Positions 45,044 through 53,844 of a DNA stretch of 64,000 nt are shown piece after piece. Source of the DNA: Paradevosia shaoguanensis (GTDB taxonomy: Bacteria > Pseudomonadota > Alphaproteobacteria > Rhizobiales > Devosiaceae). The position numbers and the translations under genes are program-made. The notes beneath the pieces were generated by a model. That model saw only the letters and a list, made by a program, of their open reading frames with translations, was not told where the DNA came from and searched no databases. Each line of letters opens with the position of its first letter. The stretch's first letter is position 1. The stretch covers positions 4,394,501 through 4,458,500 of the forward strand of contig NZ_CP068983.1 of the NCBI RefSeq assembly GCF_016801025.1, written 5' to 3'.

Positions 45044-46762
45044 TTACTGGAAGGCGTGGGGGTAGTGCTCGCGAGCGAAATCTTCCGAGATGTAACCCTC
45101 GGCGAGATCGGCCTTGACGCTCTCGATGCTGCGCTCGGAGGGCGAGCCGTACCCGCCACCACCGCCGGTATGGAGTTCGAGCACGCCGCCCTTGGGAACG
45201 AGGAAGCGCGTGGTCTTGGGCACGTTGTGCACCGAGCCGTCCGGCAGGCGGACAACGGCGTTGTTCGGCCGCGCCTCGCCGCCATCCTGCAGGCCCCAGG
45301 GATTGTTCTTGGAGCGGTCGCAGACGGTGGTGATGTAGGTGTCCTCGGTCATGCGGAAATGCAGGTCGATGCCGGCACCGCCGCGATACTTGCCGGGGCC
45401 GCCCGAGTTCTGGGCGAGCGCGAGGCGATCCACGATCCAGGGATTGCGGGCTTCCCACACTTCTACGGGTGTGAAGCGGGTGGCGGATTCGGCGATGTGC
45501 AGCATCGTGCCGCCGTCCCCGCCATCCCACGCGCCCTGACCGACGGGATGGGGAGCACCATCGGCCCAGGCTTCTCCGGTCGCCTCGCGGGTACCCCACC
45601 AGACGACAGAGCAGATGCAACCGCCGCTGGAAGCCGGAACGCTGGCCGGCAGGGCCTTGGCGATGGCGTTGTAGATGACTTCGATGGCCTGCAGCGCCGG
45701 CCAGCCGTAGAGGAAGCACGGCGCGGGCGGGAGCGGATCGAACATGCTGCCGGGACGCGTCACCACTTCGATCGGGCGGAAATGGCCCTCGTGCGGGGAC
45801 TCGCCGTAACCGGCCAGCATGGTGATGGCCACGCGGCTCGCCGAGATGGTCGAGGGCAGCGGCGAATTGACGGGACCGCCCTGCTCGTCCGGTACGTTCG
45901 AGAAGTCGATGCGGACATTGGAGCCCTTCACCTCGACAGCGATCTCGAACGGGATCTTGTCGGTGGTGACGCCGTTATCGTCCATCTCGCCGTGGCCGAC
46001 ATAGCGGCCGTCCGGGATCTTCTCGAAGAAGCTGCGGATGATGGTTTCGCCATGGTCGAACATCTGCTCGACGGCATCGCGATAGGTATCGAGGCCGAAG
46101 CGCTCGACCACTTCGAGGAAGCTCTTGGCGCCGACGCGACAGCCGGTGACCTGGGCATCGAGGTCGCCCGACACCGCCTTGGGCACGCGGCTGTTGCCGA
46201 GCACCATGCGGTAGATGTCGTCGTTGAGTTCGCCCTTCTTGTAGATCTTGACGCCCGGAAACACCGTGCCTTCCTGGAAGACGTCGGTGGTGTCGGTGCA
46301 GTAGGGGTCCTTGGCGGCGATATCGAGCCAGTGGCCCTTGATCGCGGTATAGCCGATGAGCTCTTCCTTGAAGAACACCGGCATGACGATGACCATGTCC
46401 TGCGGGTGCGAACCGGTGCCGTAGGCCCAGTTGTACATCAGCACGTCGCCGTCGAAGAGCTTGCCTTCGCCGCCCACGTTCTTGACCGCTTCGGCGACCG
46501 CGAAGTTGAGCGTACCCATGAAGATCGGTAGGCTCGGGGCCTGAGCCAGCATGCGCAACTCGCGGTCATAGATGGCGACGGCGAAGTCGAGCACTTCATA
46601 GATGATGGGCGAGAAAGCGGTGCGGATGAGCGCGCGCTTCATCTGGTTGGCCGCCGAGTTGAGCGCGTGGCGCACGACTTCGGTAGTGATGGGATCGGAA
46701 TTGGTGACCAGGCCCTTGCTCGGCACGCCGGCCTGGTGGATGACGGGTTCCCTGCGCTTCAT
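45044..46762 (-). CDS. hydantoinase B / 5-oxoprolinase beta-type subunit
   Basis: 572 residues from the ATG at 46762. HyuB-family subunit of ATP-dependent cyclic amide hydrolases or related carboxylases. DPITTEVVRHALNSAANQMKRALIRTAFSPIIYEVLDFAVAIYDRE is the family N-terminus; DVLMYNWAYGTGSHPQDM, GPVNSPLPST and a Gly-rich C-terminus (LHTGGGGGYGSPSER) follow. It works with the HyuA subunit two bases upstream. The exact ring or amide substrate (5-oxoproline, hydantoin or N-methylhydantoin) cannot be told from sequence. Confidence 0.9.
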   Translation of the reverse strand: MKRREPVIHQAGVPSKGLVTNSDPITTEVVRHALNSAANQMKRALIRTAFSPIIYEVLDFAVAIYDRELRMLAQAPSLPIFMGTLNFAVAEAVKNVGGEGKLFDGDVLMYNWAYGTGSHPQDMVIVMPVFFKEELIGYTAIKGHWLDIAAKDPYCTDTTDVFQEGTVFPGVKIYKKGELNDDIYRMVLGNSRVPKAVSGDLDAQVTGCRVGAKSFLEVVERFGLDTYRDAVEQMFDHGETIIRSFFEKIPDGRYVGHGEMDDNGVTTDKIPFEIAVEVKGSNVRIDFSNVPDEQGGPVNSPLPSTISASRVAITMLAGYGESPHEGHFRPIEVVTRPGSMFDPLPPAPCFLYGWPALQAIEVIYNAIAKALPASVPASSGGCICSVVWWGTREATGEAWADGAPHPVGQGAWDGGDGGTMLHIAESATRFTPVEVWEARNPWIVDRLALAQNSGGPGKYRGGAGIDLHFRMTEDTYITTVCDRSKNNPWGLQDGGEARPNNAVVRLPDGSVHNVPKTTRFLVPKGGVLELHTGGGGGYGSPSERSIESVKADLAEGYISEDFAREHYPHAFQ

Positions 46763-46764
46763 AG

Positions 46765-48786
46765 TCAGATGCCTCGTTCCATGATCATTTCGCCGGAATT
46801 GCCAATGCTGGCGGTCCATTCGGCATCAAGATAGGTGGTGGTGGTGCCTTCGGTGATGATGGCCGGGCCCTTGAGCCCGCCGTCGATGCTGTTGCGCGGC
46901 ACGACCCTGAACGGCATGCGCGCGCCCTTCTCGAAGGAGTAGGCATCGATGCTGCGGCTCTCGGCACTCGCCACCGGCTTATGCTCGAACCTGGCCTCGC
47001 GACGCGGCAGCGGCACGCGCACGGTGGCGCGGACCGAGACGATCTCGATGGCGTCGTTCATGGTGTTGCCGAAGGCGCGGCGGTATTCGGCGCGGAAACG
47101 CTCGGCAATGCTGCCGACATCTTCGGCCAGGCTGCCGCCCTCATAGGGCACTTCCACCGAAAGCCAGTGCTCCTGGCCCTTGTAGCGCAGGTCGAGACGA
47201 GCGGACTTCACCGCGCCCTCTTCCGAACGATCCGAGCGCTCGCTGATGGTCTTGAAGAGACCGGCCAGTACCTCGTTGATCGCCGGCACGCTGGCCCCGA
47301 CGAAATCCATGATGCGGGTCCGCGCCGCGGACTGCACCATGTCGGCACCAAGGAGACCCCAGGCGCTGAAGTTGCCGGCCATGGGCGGCACGACGATGCG
47401 GTTCATGCGCAGTTCGTCGGCAAGGAGCGTCGCCATGAGCGGACCGGCGCCGCCGAAGGGCAGCAGGGTCATCTTGCGGGGATCGAGCCCCTGTTCCACC
47501 GAGATTTCGCGCATGGCATTGGCCATGGAGGCGCTGGCGATGCGCAGCACGCCGGCAGCGGTGGCTTCCACGTCCTGCCCGATGGCATCTGCCACCGGCG
47601 CGAGCGCCGCCTTGGCCTGGTCGAAATCGAGATTGATGCCCGAGGCGAGATTGCCCGGCCCGAGCATACCGAGATGGGCCGCAGCGTCGGTCATGGTCGG
47701 CACGGTGCCGCCCTTGCCGTAGCAGGCCGGGCCCGGCACGGCGCCGGCGCTCTGCGGGCCGACGCGCATCAGGTTGCCGATATCGACATGGGCGATGGAG
47801 CCGCCGCCCGAGCCGATGGAGCGGACATCCACCCACGGGGTCTGCACGGGCATGTTGTCGATCACGCCCTCGAACAGCACCTGCGGCTCACCCTTGAGGA
47901 TGAGCGCGGTGTCGAAGCTCGTGCCGCCCACGTCGGCGGTGATGAGCGTATCGATGTCGAGCATCTTGGCCAGCTCGCCGGCGCCCTGCGCGCCCCCGAC
48001 CGGACCGGACATGATGGTTTCAAACGGACGATCCTCGGCCTCGGCAAAGGTCATCGAGCCGCTGCCCGAGCGGGTGATGAGGCATTCGCCCTTAAAGCCC
48101 AGTTCGCGCAGCTTGCCTTCCAGGCGCCGCAGGTAATTGGACATGCGGCCGCGCACGAAGGCATCGATCACCGTGGTGCTGGTGCGCTCGTATTCGCGGT
48201 ATTCACCCGAAATCTTGTGCGAGAGCGAAATGCCGCCCACGAACCCGGCATCGCGCAGGATGCGTTCGACTTCGAGCTCATGCTTGGAATTGGCATAGGA
48301 GTTGAGAAGGCAGACGGCGATGCTGTCGACCTTCTCGGCCTTGAGGATTTCGTAAGCGGCAAGAACCGAGGCGCGGTCGAGCGGGGTCATTTCCTCGCCC
48401 GAGCCGAGCATGCGGCCGTCCGCTTCCAGGCGCAGGCGGCGCGGCACCAGCGGCACCGTCTGCTTCCAGAAGAGGTTGTACATTTCGGCACGGTCGCCGC
48501 GACGGATTTCGAGCACGTCGCGGAAACCGGTGGTGGTGATGAGGCCGACCTTGGCGCCGCGGCGCTCGAGCAGGGCGTTGAGCCCCACCGTCGTGCCGTG
48601 CAGGAAATAGGCGGCGCTGGCAATGATATTGGCCGGCACGTGCTCGGTTACGGCGCGCGCCACGCCCTCTTCGGGCGCGGAGGGAACGGTCGGGACCTTA
48701 CCCTCCACCGTCCGTCCGGTCTCTTCATCGAAATATACCAGGTCCGTGAAGGTGCCGCCGATGTCGACACCAATTCGCGTAGCCAT
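46765..48786 (-). CDS. hydantoinase A / 5-oxoprolinase alpha-type subunit
   Basis: 673 residues. ATP-dependent HyuA-family subunit. Phosphate-binding motif IGVDIGGTFTDLVYFD at 5-20, HGTTVGLNALLERRGAKVGLITTTGFRD, ITADVGGTSFDTALI (second phosphate motif), GSGGGSIA, and LLPFGGAGPL. AGGAGG lies nine bases before the ATG. Adjacent hyuB completes the enzyme, and the binding-protein gene immediately upstream ties it to the importer. Confidence 0.92.
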   Translation of the reverse strand: MATRIGVDIGGTFTDLVYFDEETGRTVEGKVPTVPSAPEEGVARAVTEHVPANIIASAAYFLHGTTVGLNALLERRGAKVGLITTTGFRDVLEIRRGDRAEMYNLFWKQTVPLVPRRLRLEADGRMLGSGEEMTPLDRASVLAAYEILKAEKVDSIAVCLLNSYANSKHELEVERILRDAGFVGGISLSHKISGEYREYERTSTTVIDAFVRGRMSNYLRRLEGKLRELGFKGECLITRSGSGSMTFAEAEDRPFETIMSGPVGGAQGAGELAKMLDIDTLITADVGGTSFDTALILKGEPQVLFEGVIDNMPVQTPWVDVRSIGSGGGSIAHVDIGNLMRVGPQSAGAVPGPACYGKGGTVPTMTDAAAHLGMLGPGNLASGINLDFDQAKAALAPVADAIGQDVEATAAGVLRIASASMANAMREISVEQGLDPRKMTLLPFGGAGPLMATLLADELRMNRIVVPPMAGNFSAWGLLGADMVQSAARTRIMDFVGASVPAINEVLAGLFKTISERSDRSEEGAVKSARLDLRYKGQEHWLSVEVPYEGGSLAEDVGSIAERFRAEYRRAFGNTMNDAIEIVSVRATVRVPLPRREARFEHKPVASAESRSIDAYSFEKGARMPFRVVPRNSIDGGLKGPAIITEGTTTTYLDAEWTASIGNSGEMIMERGI

Positions 48787-48812
48787 AGGTCTTGCCTCCT
48801 AGTGTGGGCTTG

Positions 48813-50411
48813 TTACTTGCGCCAGGTGCGATAGTCGGGCAGCGGAGCGAAGGTGAAGTCGGTGACCGCCTTGCTCAGGACCACTACTGGCTGATCCTCG
48901 AAGAACTGCAGCTTGGGATAGCCCGCGCGCCACTTGGTGGTGATCTCGTCTAGGATCGCCTGGCGCTCGGGGGCGTCGGCGGTTGCCCGCAGCTTGTTCA
49001 CCAGCTCGTCGACGGCCGGATCGCAGTATTCCGTGAGGTTATTGGGGTTGTTGCACATGACGTCGTAGCCGAAGTAATAGCCGGCTTCGAACACGCCCGG
49101 CCCATCCAGGCGCATCAGCGACTGGACCTTGTGGCCCTGCGTCAGATCCTGGTACTCGGCGCCGGGCGCCACGCGGATCTTGAGGTTGATGCCCAGGTCC
49201 GCCCAGGTGCTCTGGAGGACGGTGGCAATCTGCTGCTGGGTAGCATCGCCTTCCTGCACCAGCACTTCCACCTCGATCGGCAGCGTCACGCCGCTCTCGG
49301 CGAGCAGCGCCTTGGCCTTGTCGAGATCGAACTCGACCGGCTTGCTCAGGTCAGCGTTGAAGCCGGGCAGGCTCGGCGGGATCGGCCCGTAATAGAGCGT
49401 GCCGTAGCCATAGGCGATGCGGTCCACGATCTGCTGGTAGGGCACGGCATGAGCCACGGCCTCGCGCACCTTCGGATTATCCCAGGGCGCCTTGCTGTTG
49501 GGCAGCATCATCTGCTGCACGAAGGGATTGGTATAGGCCAGTACGCGCACGTCCTGGCTATCCTTGAGCGTGGTCGCAGCCTGCTTGGAAATGCCGAAGG
49601 TGATGTCGGCCTGGCCGGTGCGGGCCTGGAGCAGCAGCGTCGGCGCCGCGGCGATCCAGTTGACCTGGATGGCGGAAGAAGCGGGCGCCTCACCTGCGAA
49701 AGCCGGATTGGCGACCATGCGTGCCGACTGGTTGGGAGTATAGGCCTCGAGCAGGAACGGGCCGGAGGCCGTCACGTTGGACGACATGAACTGGTTCGGC
49801 TGCCCCTCGACAACGCCGCCATTGGCCTCGACCACGGCGGGATCGACGATCGAGCCGGCATGGGTCGCCCAATCCACCAGCATGTTGGCGTTGGGGCGGT
49901 TGAGCGTGATGACGACGGTGCTGGCGTCAGGCGCCTCGACGGAATCGATGATCACCGGATCGATGAAGCCGTCGGTCAGAAAGAAGCGGCCGCAGCCGGC
50001 CATCTTGAGCACGCGGTCGAAGGAATACTTGACCGCCGCCGCGTCGATCGGCGCGCCGCTCTGGAACTTGAAGCCGTCCTTGAGCTTGAAGGTATAGACC
50101 TTGCCGTCTTCGCTGACGGTCCAGGAATCGGCGAGATAGGGTTCGATCGTGCCGTAATCGACGACCTTGGTACCCTCCGGGCCATCCTTGACGCCATACT
50201 GGACGAGCCGGACATAGAAATTCTGCAGGAAGCTGATTTCCGGCAGGCCGCAGGCCCAGGCCGGATCAAGGCTCGACGGCGCGGTGGCGCTGTTGACGAC
50301 CAGATCGCCCGATTGCGCCCATGCCGGAGTCGCCTGCACGGCAGCAATAGCGAGAGCCGAGAAGCCAACAGCCCTCAGCATTCCGCGCGATAGCGGAGAG
50401 AGTATGCTCAT
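48813..50411 (-). CDS. peptide-type ABC transporter binding protein (family 5), island 1
   Basis: 532 residues from the ATG at 50411. Signal peptide 1-32 (ATPAWA-QSG). Normal family-5 order: N-terminal lobe with LDPAWACGLPEIS and the landmark WTVSEDGKVYTFKLKDGFKFQSG at 97-119, and later the hinge-side landmark NPKVREAVAHAVPYQQIVD at 312-330, followed by FDLDKAKALLAESG. This order is the in-window reference for the permuted protein at 60732-62354. First gene of the leftward operon; it captures the compound for import. Confidence 0.9.
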   Translation of the reverse strand: MSILSPLSRGMLRAVGFSALAIAAVQATPAWAQSGDLVVNSATAPSSLDPAWACGLPEISFLQNFYVRLVQYGVKDGPEGTKVVDYGTIEPYLADSWTVSEDGKVYTFKLKDGFKFQSGAPIDAAAVKYSFDRVLKMAGCGRFFLTDGFIDPVIIDSVEAPDASTVVITLNRPNANMLVDWATHAGSIVDPAVVEANGGVVEGQPNQFMSSNVTASGPFLLEAYTPNQSARMVANPAFAGEAPASSAIQVNWIAAAPTLLLQARTGQADITFGISKQAATTLKDSQDVRVLAYTNPFVQQMMLPNSKAPWDNPKVREAVAHAVPYQQIVDRIAYGYGTLYYGPIPPSLPGFNADLSKPVEFDLDKAKALLAESGVTLPIEVEVLVQEGDATQQQIATVLQSTWADLGINLKIRVAPGAEYQDLTQGHKVQSLMRLDGPGVFEAGYYFGYDVMCNNPNNLTEYCDPAVDELVNKLRATADAPERQAILDEITTKWRAGYPKLQFFEDQPVVVLSKAVTDFTFAPLPDYRTWRK

Positions 50412-50806
50412 TTTCCCTACCCTTCTTTCCAAACGGGCTCTGTCCGGCCGCATCCGGCCCTGACCGCCAAGACCGATCCGACCGCCCTCACGTCGAATTT
50501 GCCTATCGGAAATTTATGTTCCTACCGTATTGCAGATGCCATGCTTGTCAACGGGCATTTTCCGCAGTTGGGGCAGATATCGAATTTCGCGCTATAGGAT
50601 CCACGGGCCGCAATTGCCTAAGCACACTGCCTTTTCAAGCCTGTAGTCCACATTGTCGCACCTGTGCTTTGACTGCCTCTATGCGATTTTCAATCAGAGC
50701 CGAGTTGCACTCTGTATTTTCGTACGCTACGTTTCCTATAAGAAATTTGTATCCACAGCGCCGCGCAGGCGGGCTCAACTCCGAAGCCGTGCAGAAAATC
50801 CCAGAG
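50412..50806. promoter_or_regulatory. divergent control region of the cyclic-amide/hydroxyproline island
   Basis: About 395 bases between the two divergent operons, no gene seen. Two related elements lie in it: AATTTGCCTATCGGAAATTT at 50496-50515 and TTTCCTATAAGAAATTT at 50733-50749. Both contain CCTATnnGAAATTT, and the second is nearly palindromic (TTTCCTATAAGAAA). Each is placed to serve one promoter. IclR or XRE proteins encoded in the right-hand operon are candidate binders. Confidence 0.5.
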
Positions 50807-51868
50807 ATGGCGGACCCCGTTACTCCTCCCCGGTCATCGACCGCCGAGACCAGGCTCATCGCCTTCGGGCAATTGACGGAACTGCTCGAGCGCATCTTCC
50901 TGCGCGCCGGTGCCAGCAAAGCCGTCGCTTCTATCCTGGCGAACAATTGCGCAGCCTGCGAACGAGATGGCTCGCTCTCGCACGGCGTCTTCCGGATGCC
51001 CGGCTATGTCAGCTCGATTGCAAGCGGCTGGGTCGACCCCAAGGCAGATCCCCGGATCGAGGATGTCGGACCGGCAATGGTGCGGGTCGACGCCATGAAT
51101 GGATTCGCACAACCAGCTTTGGCCGCAGCCTCCGCGCTTTTGATCGACAAGGCAGCTACAACCGGCGCTGCCATTCTCGCGATCCGCAACTCCCACCATT
51201 TCAGCGCACTCTGGCCCGACATCGAGCCCTTCGCCGAACGTGGCCTACTGGCCATCAGCGCGGTCAACAGCTTCGCATGTGCTGTGCCGTATGGTGCGAG
51301 CAAGCCGGTCTTCGGCACCAATCCCATCGCCTATGCCGCCCCGCGCCTCGGCCAGCCACCAATGGTGGCTGATCTTGCTACCAGTTCCATGGCCAATGGC
51401 GACGTGCAGATCGCTGCGCGCGAAGGCCGCGCCCTGCCCCGAGGCTATGCCGTGGATGGCGACGGTAACCCGACAACCGACCCACAAGTCGTGCTTGATT
51501 CCGGTGCATTGCTGACCTTTGGCGGTCACAAAGGCTCGGCCATTTCGCTGCTCATCGAACTGCTCGGCGCGGCACTCACCGGCGGGCAGTTTTCCTATGA
51601 GGTAGATTGGTCTGCCTATCCGGGCGCGCAGACCCCACATACGGGCCAGTTCCTGATCCTCCTCGATCCGGATCGCGGGCGGGGAATCGAGTTTGCCGCG
51701 CGCACCGAGCAATTGATCGAGCAGATGTTCTTCGCGGGCCTCTCCAGGCTTCCCGGCAGCCGGCGCTACGAGCGCCGCGCAGAAACGATGCGCGACGGGA
51801 TTCCCATTGATGCACAGGAACTTGGTCGGCTGGAGCGAATGGCCCATGATGGGGCGTGGCAGGCATGA
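50807..51868 (+). CDS. Ldh2-family NAD(P)H oxidoreductase (pyrroline/piperideine-2-carboxylate reductase-like)
   Basis: 353 residues from the ATG at 50807. The malate/lactate dehydrogenase-2 family includes ketimine reductases acting on delta-1-pyrroline-2-carboxylate. Landmarks: CERDGSLSHGVFRMPGYVSSI (catalytic His), AILAIRNSHHFSALWPDIEPFAERG, SFACAVPYGASKPVFGTNPIAYAAPR, and LLTFGGHKGSAISLLIELLGAALTG. The chosen ATG has only a weak ribosome site (CAGAG); a GTG at 50790 is an alternative. With the proline-racemase-family enzyme in the divergent operon it suggests a hydroxyproline or proline-derivative route. Confidence 0.83.
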   Translation: MADPVTPPRSSTAETRLIAFGQLTELLERIFLRAGASKAVASILANNCAACERDGSLSHGVFRMPGYVSSIASGWVDPKADPRIEDVGPAMVRVDAMNGFAQPALAAASALLIDKAATTGAAILAIRNSHHFSALWPDIEPFAERGLLAISAVNSFACAVPYGASKPVFGTNPIAYAAPRLGQPPMVADLATSSMANGDVQIAAREGRALPRGYAVDGDGNPTTDPQVVLDSGALLTFGGHKGSAISLLIELLGAALTGGQFSYEVDWSAYPGAQTPHTGQFLILLDPDRGRGIEFAARTEQLIEQMFFAGLSRLPGSRRYERRAETMRDGIPIDAQELGRLERMAHDGAWQA

Positions 51869-51917
51869 AGCTCTGCGGCTATAACGAAAAAGCGTAGGCA
51901 TAGCGAGAAGGCCCCGG

Positions 51918-52526
51918 ATGGACGAGATAGACAAGCGTGGCGGAAGGCGGCATGGCCACTCGCTGGCTGCTACGTTGCGCAGACTTCGGCAGGAAGCAGG
52001 GCTCAATCTCAACGAACTCGCACAGCGCAGCGATCTGGCTCCGTCCACACTCTCCAAGATCGAAAATGCGCAGATGTCGCCGACCTACGAGACGCTGCTG
52101 AGCCTCGCCTCAGGTCTTGACGTCGATGTCACCGAGCTTTTCGCCCACAAGCCGAGTGCGCCTGTGAGTGGTCGCCGCACCGTGACGCGGAAGGGCGAGG
52201 GCGCGGTGCTCAAGGCCGGCACCTACGACTACGAATTGCTGTGCGCCGATATTGCCCGCAAGAAGTTCGTCCCCCTGCTCACCCGCATCAACGCCCGCTC
52301 AACCCGCGAGTTCAACACGCTGGTGACGCATCCGGGCGAGGAATTCATTTACGTGCTCGAAGGCAGCATCGTACTCCACACCGATCTCTACGCACCAACC
52401 GAGCTCAAGGCCGGTGACAGCTGCTATTTCGACAGCCTCATGGGCCACGCGCTGATCTCATCCTCCGACGAGCCTGCTACCATCCTATGGGTCTGCTCGA
52501 ACGTGGTGGAGCCTTTGATCGGGTGA
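51918..52526 (+). CDS. XRE-family regulator with C-terminal cupin
   Basis: 202 residues. N-terminal helix-turn-helix LAATLRRLRQEAGLNLNELAQRSDLAPSTLSKIENAQMSPTYETLLSLASGLDV (about 17-70). The C-terminal cupin (HPGEEFIYVLEGSIVLHTDLYAPTELKAGDSCYFDS) presumably binds the inducer. The stop overlaps the next regulator's GTG start by four bases, so both are made together. Confidence 0.9.
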   Translation: MDEIDKRGGRRHGHSLAATLRRLRQEAGLNLNELAQRSDLAPSTLSKIENAQMSPTYETLLSLASGLDVDVTELFAHKPSAPVSGRRTVTRKGEGAVLKAGTYDYELLCADIARKKFVPLLTRINARSTREFNTLVTHPGEEFIYVLEGSIVLHTDLYAPTELKAGDSCYFDSLMGHALISSSDEPATILWVCSNVVEPLIG

Positions 52527-53317
52527 GTGAAGATCGCGAAACTCCTGAGCGCGACGACAGTGGTGCCATCGCCGTTCTGGCGAAGGCTTTCCATGTGCTC
52601 GAAACCATGGCCGATATGGCCGGCCCTGCCCCATTGCGCGAAATCGCAAAAGCGACGGCCCTCCCCAAGGGCACGCTGTTCCGCATTCTGCAAACCATGG
52701 TGGGTCTGGGCTATGTCGGGCAGCTCACCGACAGCAGCGACTATTATCTGACCAGTCAGATCGCCCATCTTGGCCGCAATGCGCGTCAGGAAGACATCAA
52801 GATGCTCGCCATGCCGCTGATGACCGTGCTGCACGGCAAGTTCAATGAGACGATCAATCTTGGCATCCTCGAAGGTCAGTTCGTCTACTACGTCGCGGTG
52901 ATGGAGGCGCAGCGCCCCCTCGCCTGGCGTGTGCCCGCTGGCACGCGCGATACGTTCCACTCGACGGCATTGGGCCGCGCTATCGTCGCGCAACTTGGCG
53001 ACTCGCACCGCGAGGCTCTGATCCGCCGCGCCAATCTCAAGCGAGCCGAAAAGCGCGGTATGACCCGCGAAGCCTTGGCTGCGCTGATCGAGGAGGCGCG
53101 GGAAAGTAAAGTTGCCTTCGATCTCGAGGAAAACGACGAAGGGGTCGTCTGCATCGGCACGCCGATCTTCATCGACAGTCGCGTTGTCGCCGCGGTGAGC
53201 GTCTCTATCCCCGCCATTCGTTACACACCAGCTTTGGGCGAAGAGATACGGCAGGCCTTGCTGGACCTCGACTTCAACTTCAAGACCAACAAGAAGCGGT
53301 CGAGTGATTCCGCGTGA
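52523..53317 (+). CDS. IclR-family transcription regulator
   Basis: 264 residues from the GTG at 52523, which overlaps the XRE stop (GTGA). N-terminal winged helix AIAVLAKAFHVLETMADMAGPAPLREIAKATALPKGTLFRILQTMVGLGYV, then the effector-binding domain with PAGTRDTFHSTALGRAIVAQL, GVVCIGTPIF and AAVSVSIPAIRYT. Likely controls the divergent island. An ATG at 52487 lies inside the XRE gene and adds no family-like residues. Confidence 0.9.
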   Translation: MSEDRETPERDDSGAIAVLAKAFHVLETMADMAGPAPLREIAKATALPKGTLFRILQTMVGLGYVGQLTDSSDYYLTSQIAHLGRNARQEDIKMLAMPLMTVLHGKFNETINLGILEGQFVYYVAVMEAQRPLAWRVPAGTRDTFHSTALGRAIVAQLGDSHREALIRRANLKRAEKRGMTREALAALIEEARESKVAFDLEENDEGVVCIGTPIFIDSRVVAAVSVSIPAIRYTPALGEEIRQALLDLDFNFKTNKKRSSDSA

Positions 53318-53814
53318 CCTACGAAATCCGCCCTGAACGCTCCCCTGACGCGGCCGCTATACGCGAACTTACCGACATGGCCTTCAGAGGTGCCAAGCAC
53401 AGCTCCGGCACCGAAGGCGCAATTATCGACGCCCTTCGCACTGCCGGCGCCCTCACGTTGTCACTGGTCGCAACCATGGACGGAGAGATCGTCGGTCACG
53501 TCGCCTTTTCGCCCGTGACGTTCGATGGCGTCGATATTGGCTGGCTAGGCCTCGGCCCGATCTCCGTTCGCCCGGATCTTCAAGGCGAGGGAATCGGCAG
53601 CGCGTTGATTAACGAAGGGACGGGCCACCTCCGCCGATTAGGCGTTCCAGGCTGCGTGCTGCTTGGTGATCCGAAGTACTATCGGCGTTTCGGCTTCGAG
53701 AGCGACCCCGCCATTCGCTATCAGGGCGTACCGCCGGAATACTTCAGGCGGATATCGCTCGATGGATCGCAACCGACCGGCGACGTGGCCTTTCACCCGG
53801 CCTTCTCAATTTAA
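53314..53814 (+). CDS. GNAT-family N-acetyltransferase
   Basis: 166 residues. Acetyl-CoA-dependent acyltransferase of the YhbS type. IRELTDMAFRG at the start, GHVAFSPVTFDGVDIGWLGLGPISVRPDLQGEGIGSALINEG carries the acetyl-CoA loop (QGEGIG), and CVLLGDPKYYRRFGFE is the late family motif. GTG start overlaps the IclR stop by four bases. Substrate unknown; a role in detoxifying or marking the amine catabolised by the island is possible. Confidence 0.88.
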   Translation: MTYEIRPERSPDAAAIRELTDMAFRGAKHSSGTEGAIIDALRTAGALTLSLVATMDGEIVGHVAFSPVTFDGVDIGWLGLGPISVRPDLQGEGIGSALINEGTGHLRRLGVPGCVLLGDPKYYRRFGFESDPAIRYQGVPPEYFRRISLDGSQPTGDVAFHPAFSI

Positions 53815-53838
53815 AGCCCGGCGGTGGTCCGCCGGGCT
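53815..53838. terminator. bidirectional terminator
   Basis: Perfect 10-base stem AGCCCGGCGG / CCGCCGGGCT with a four-base loop, directly after the GNAT stop and seven bases from the stop of the convergent aminotransferase gene. TTTA precedes it on one side. It serves both directions. Confidence 0.75.
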
Positions 53839-53844
53839 CCAGCC

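Noticed and set aside
46981-48834. 617-residue plus-strand open frame
   Set aside because: Antisense shadow of hyuA.
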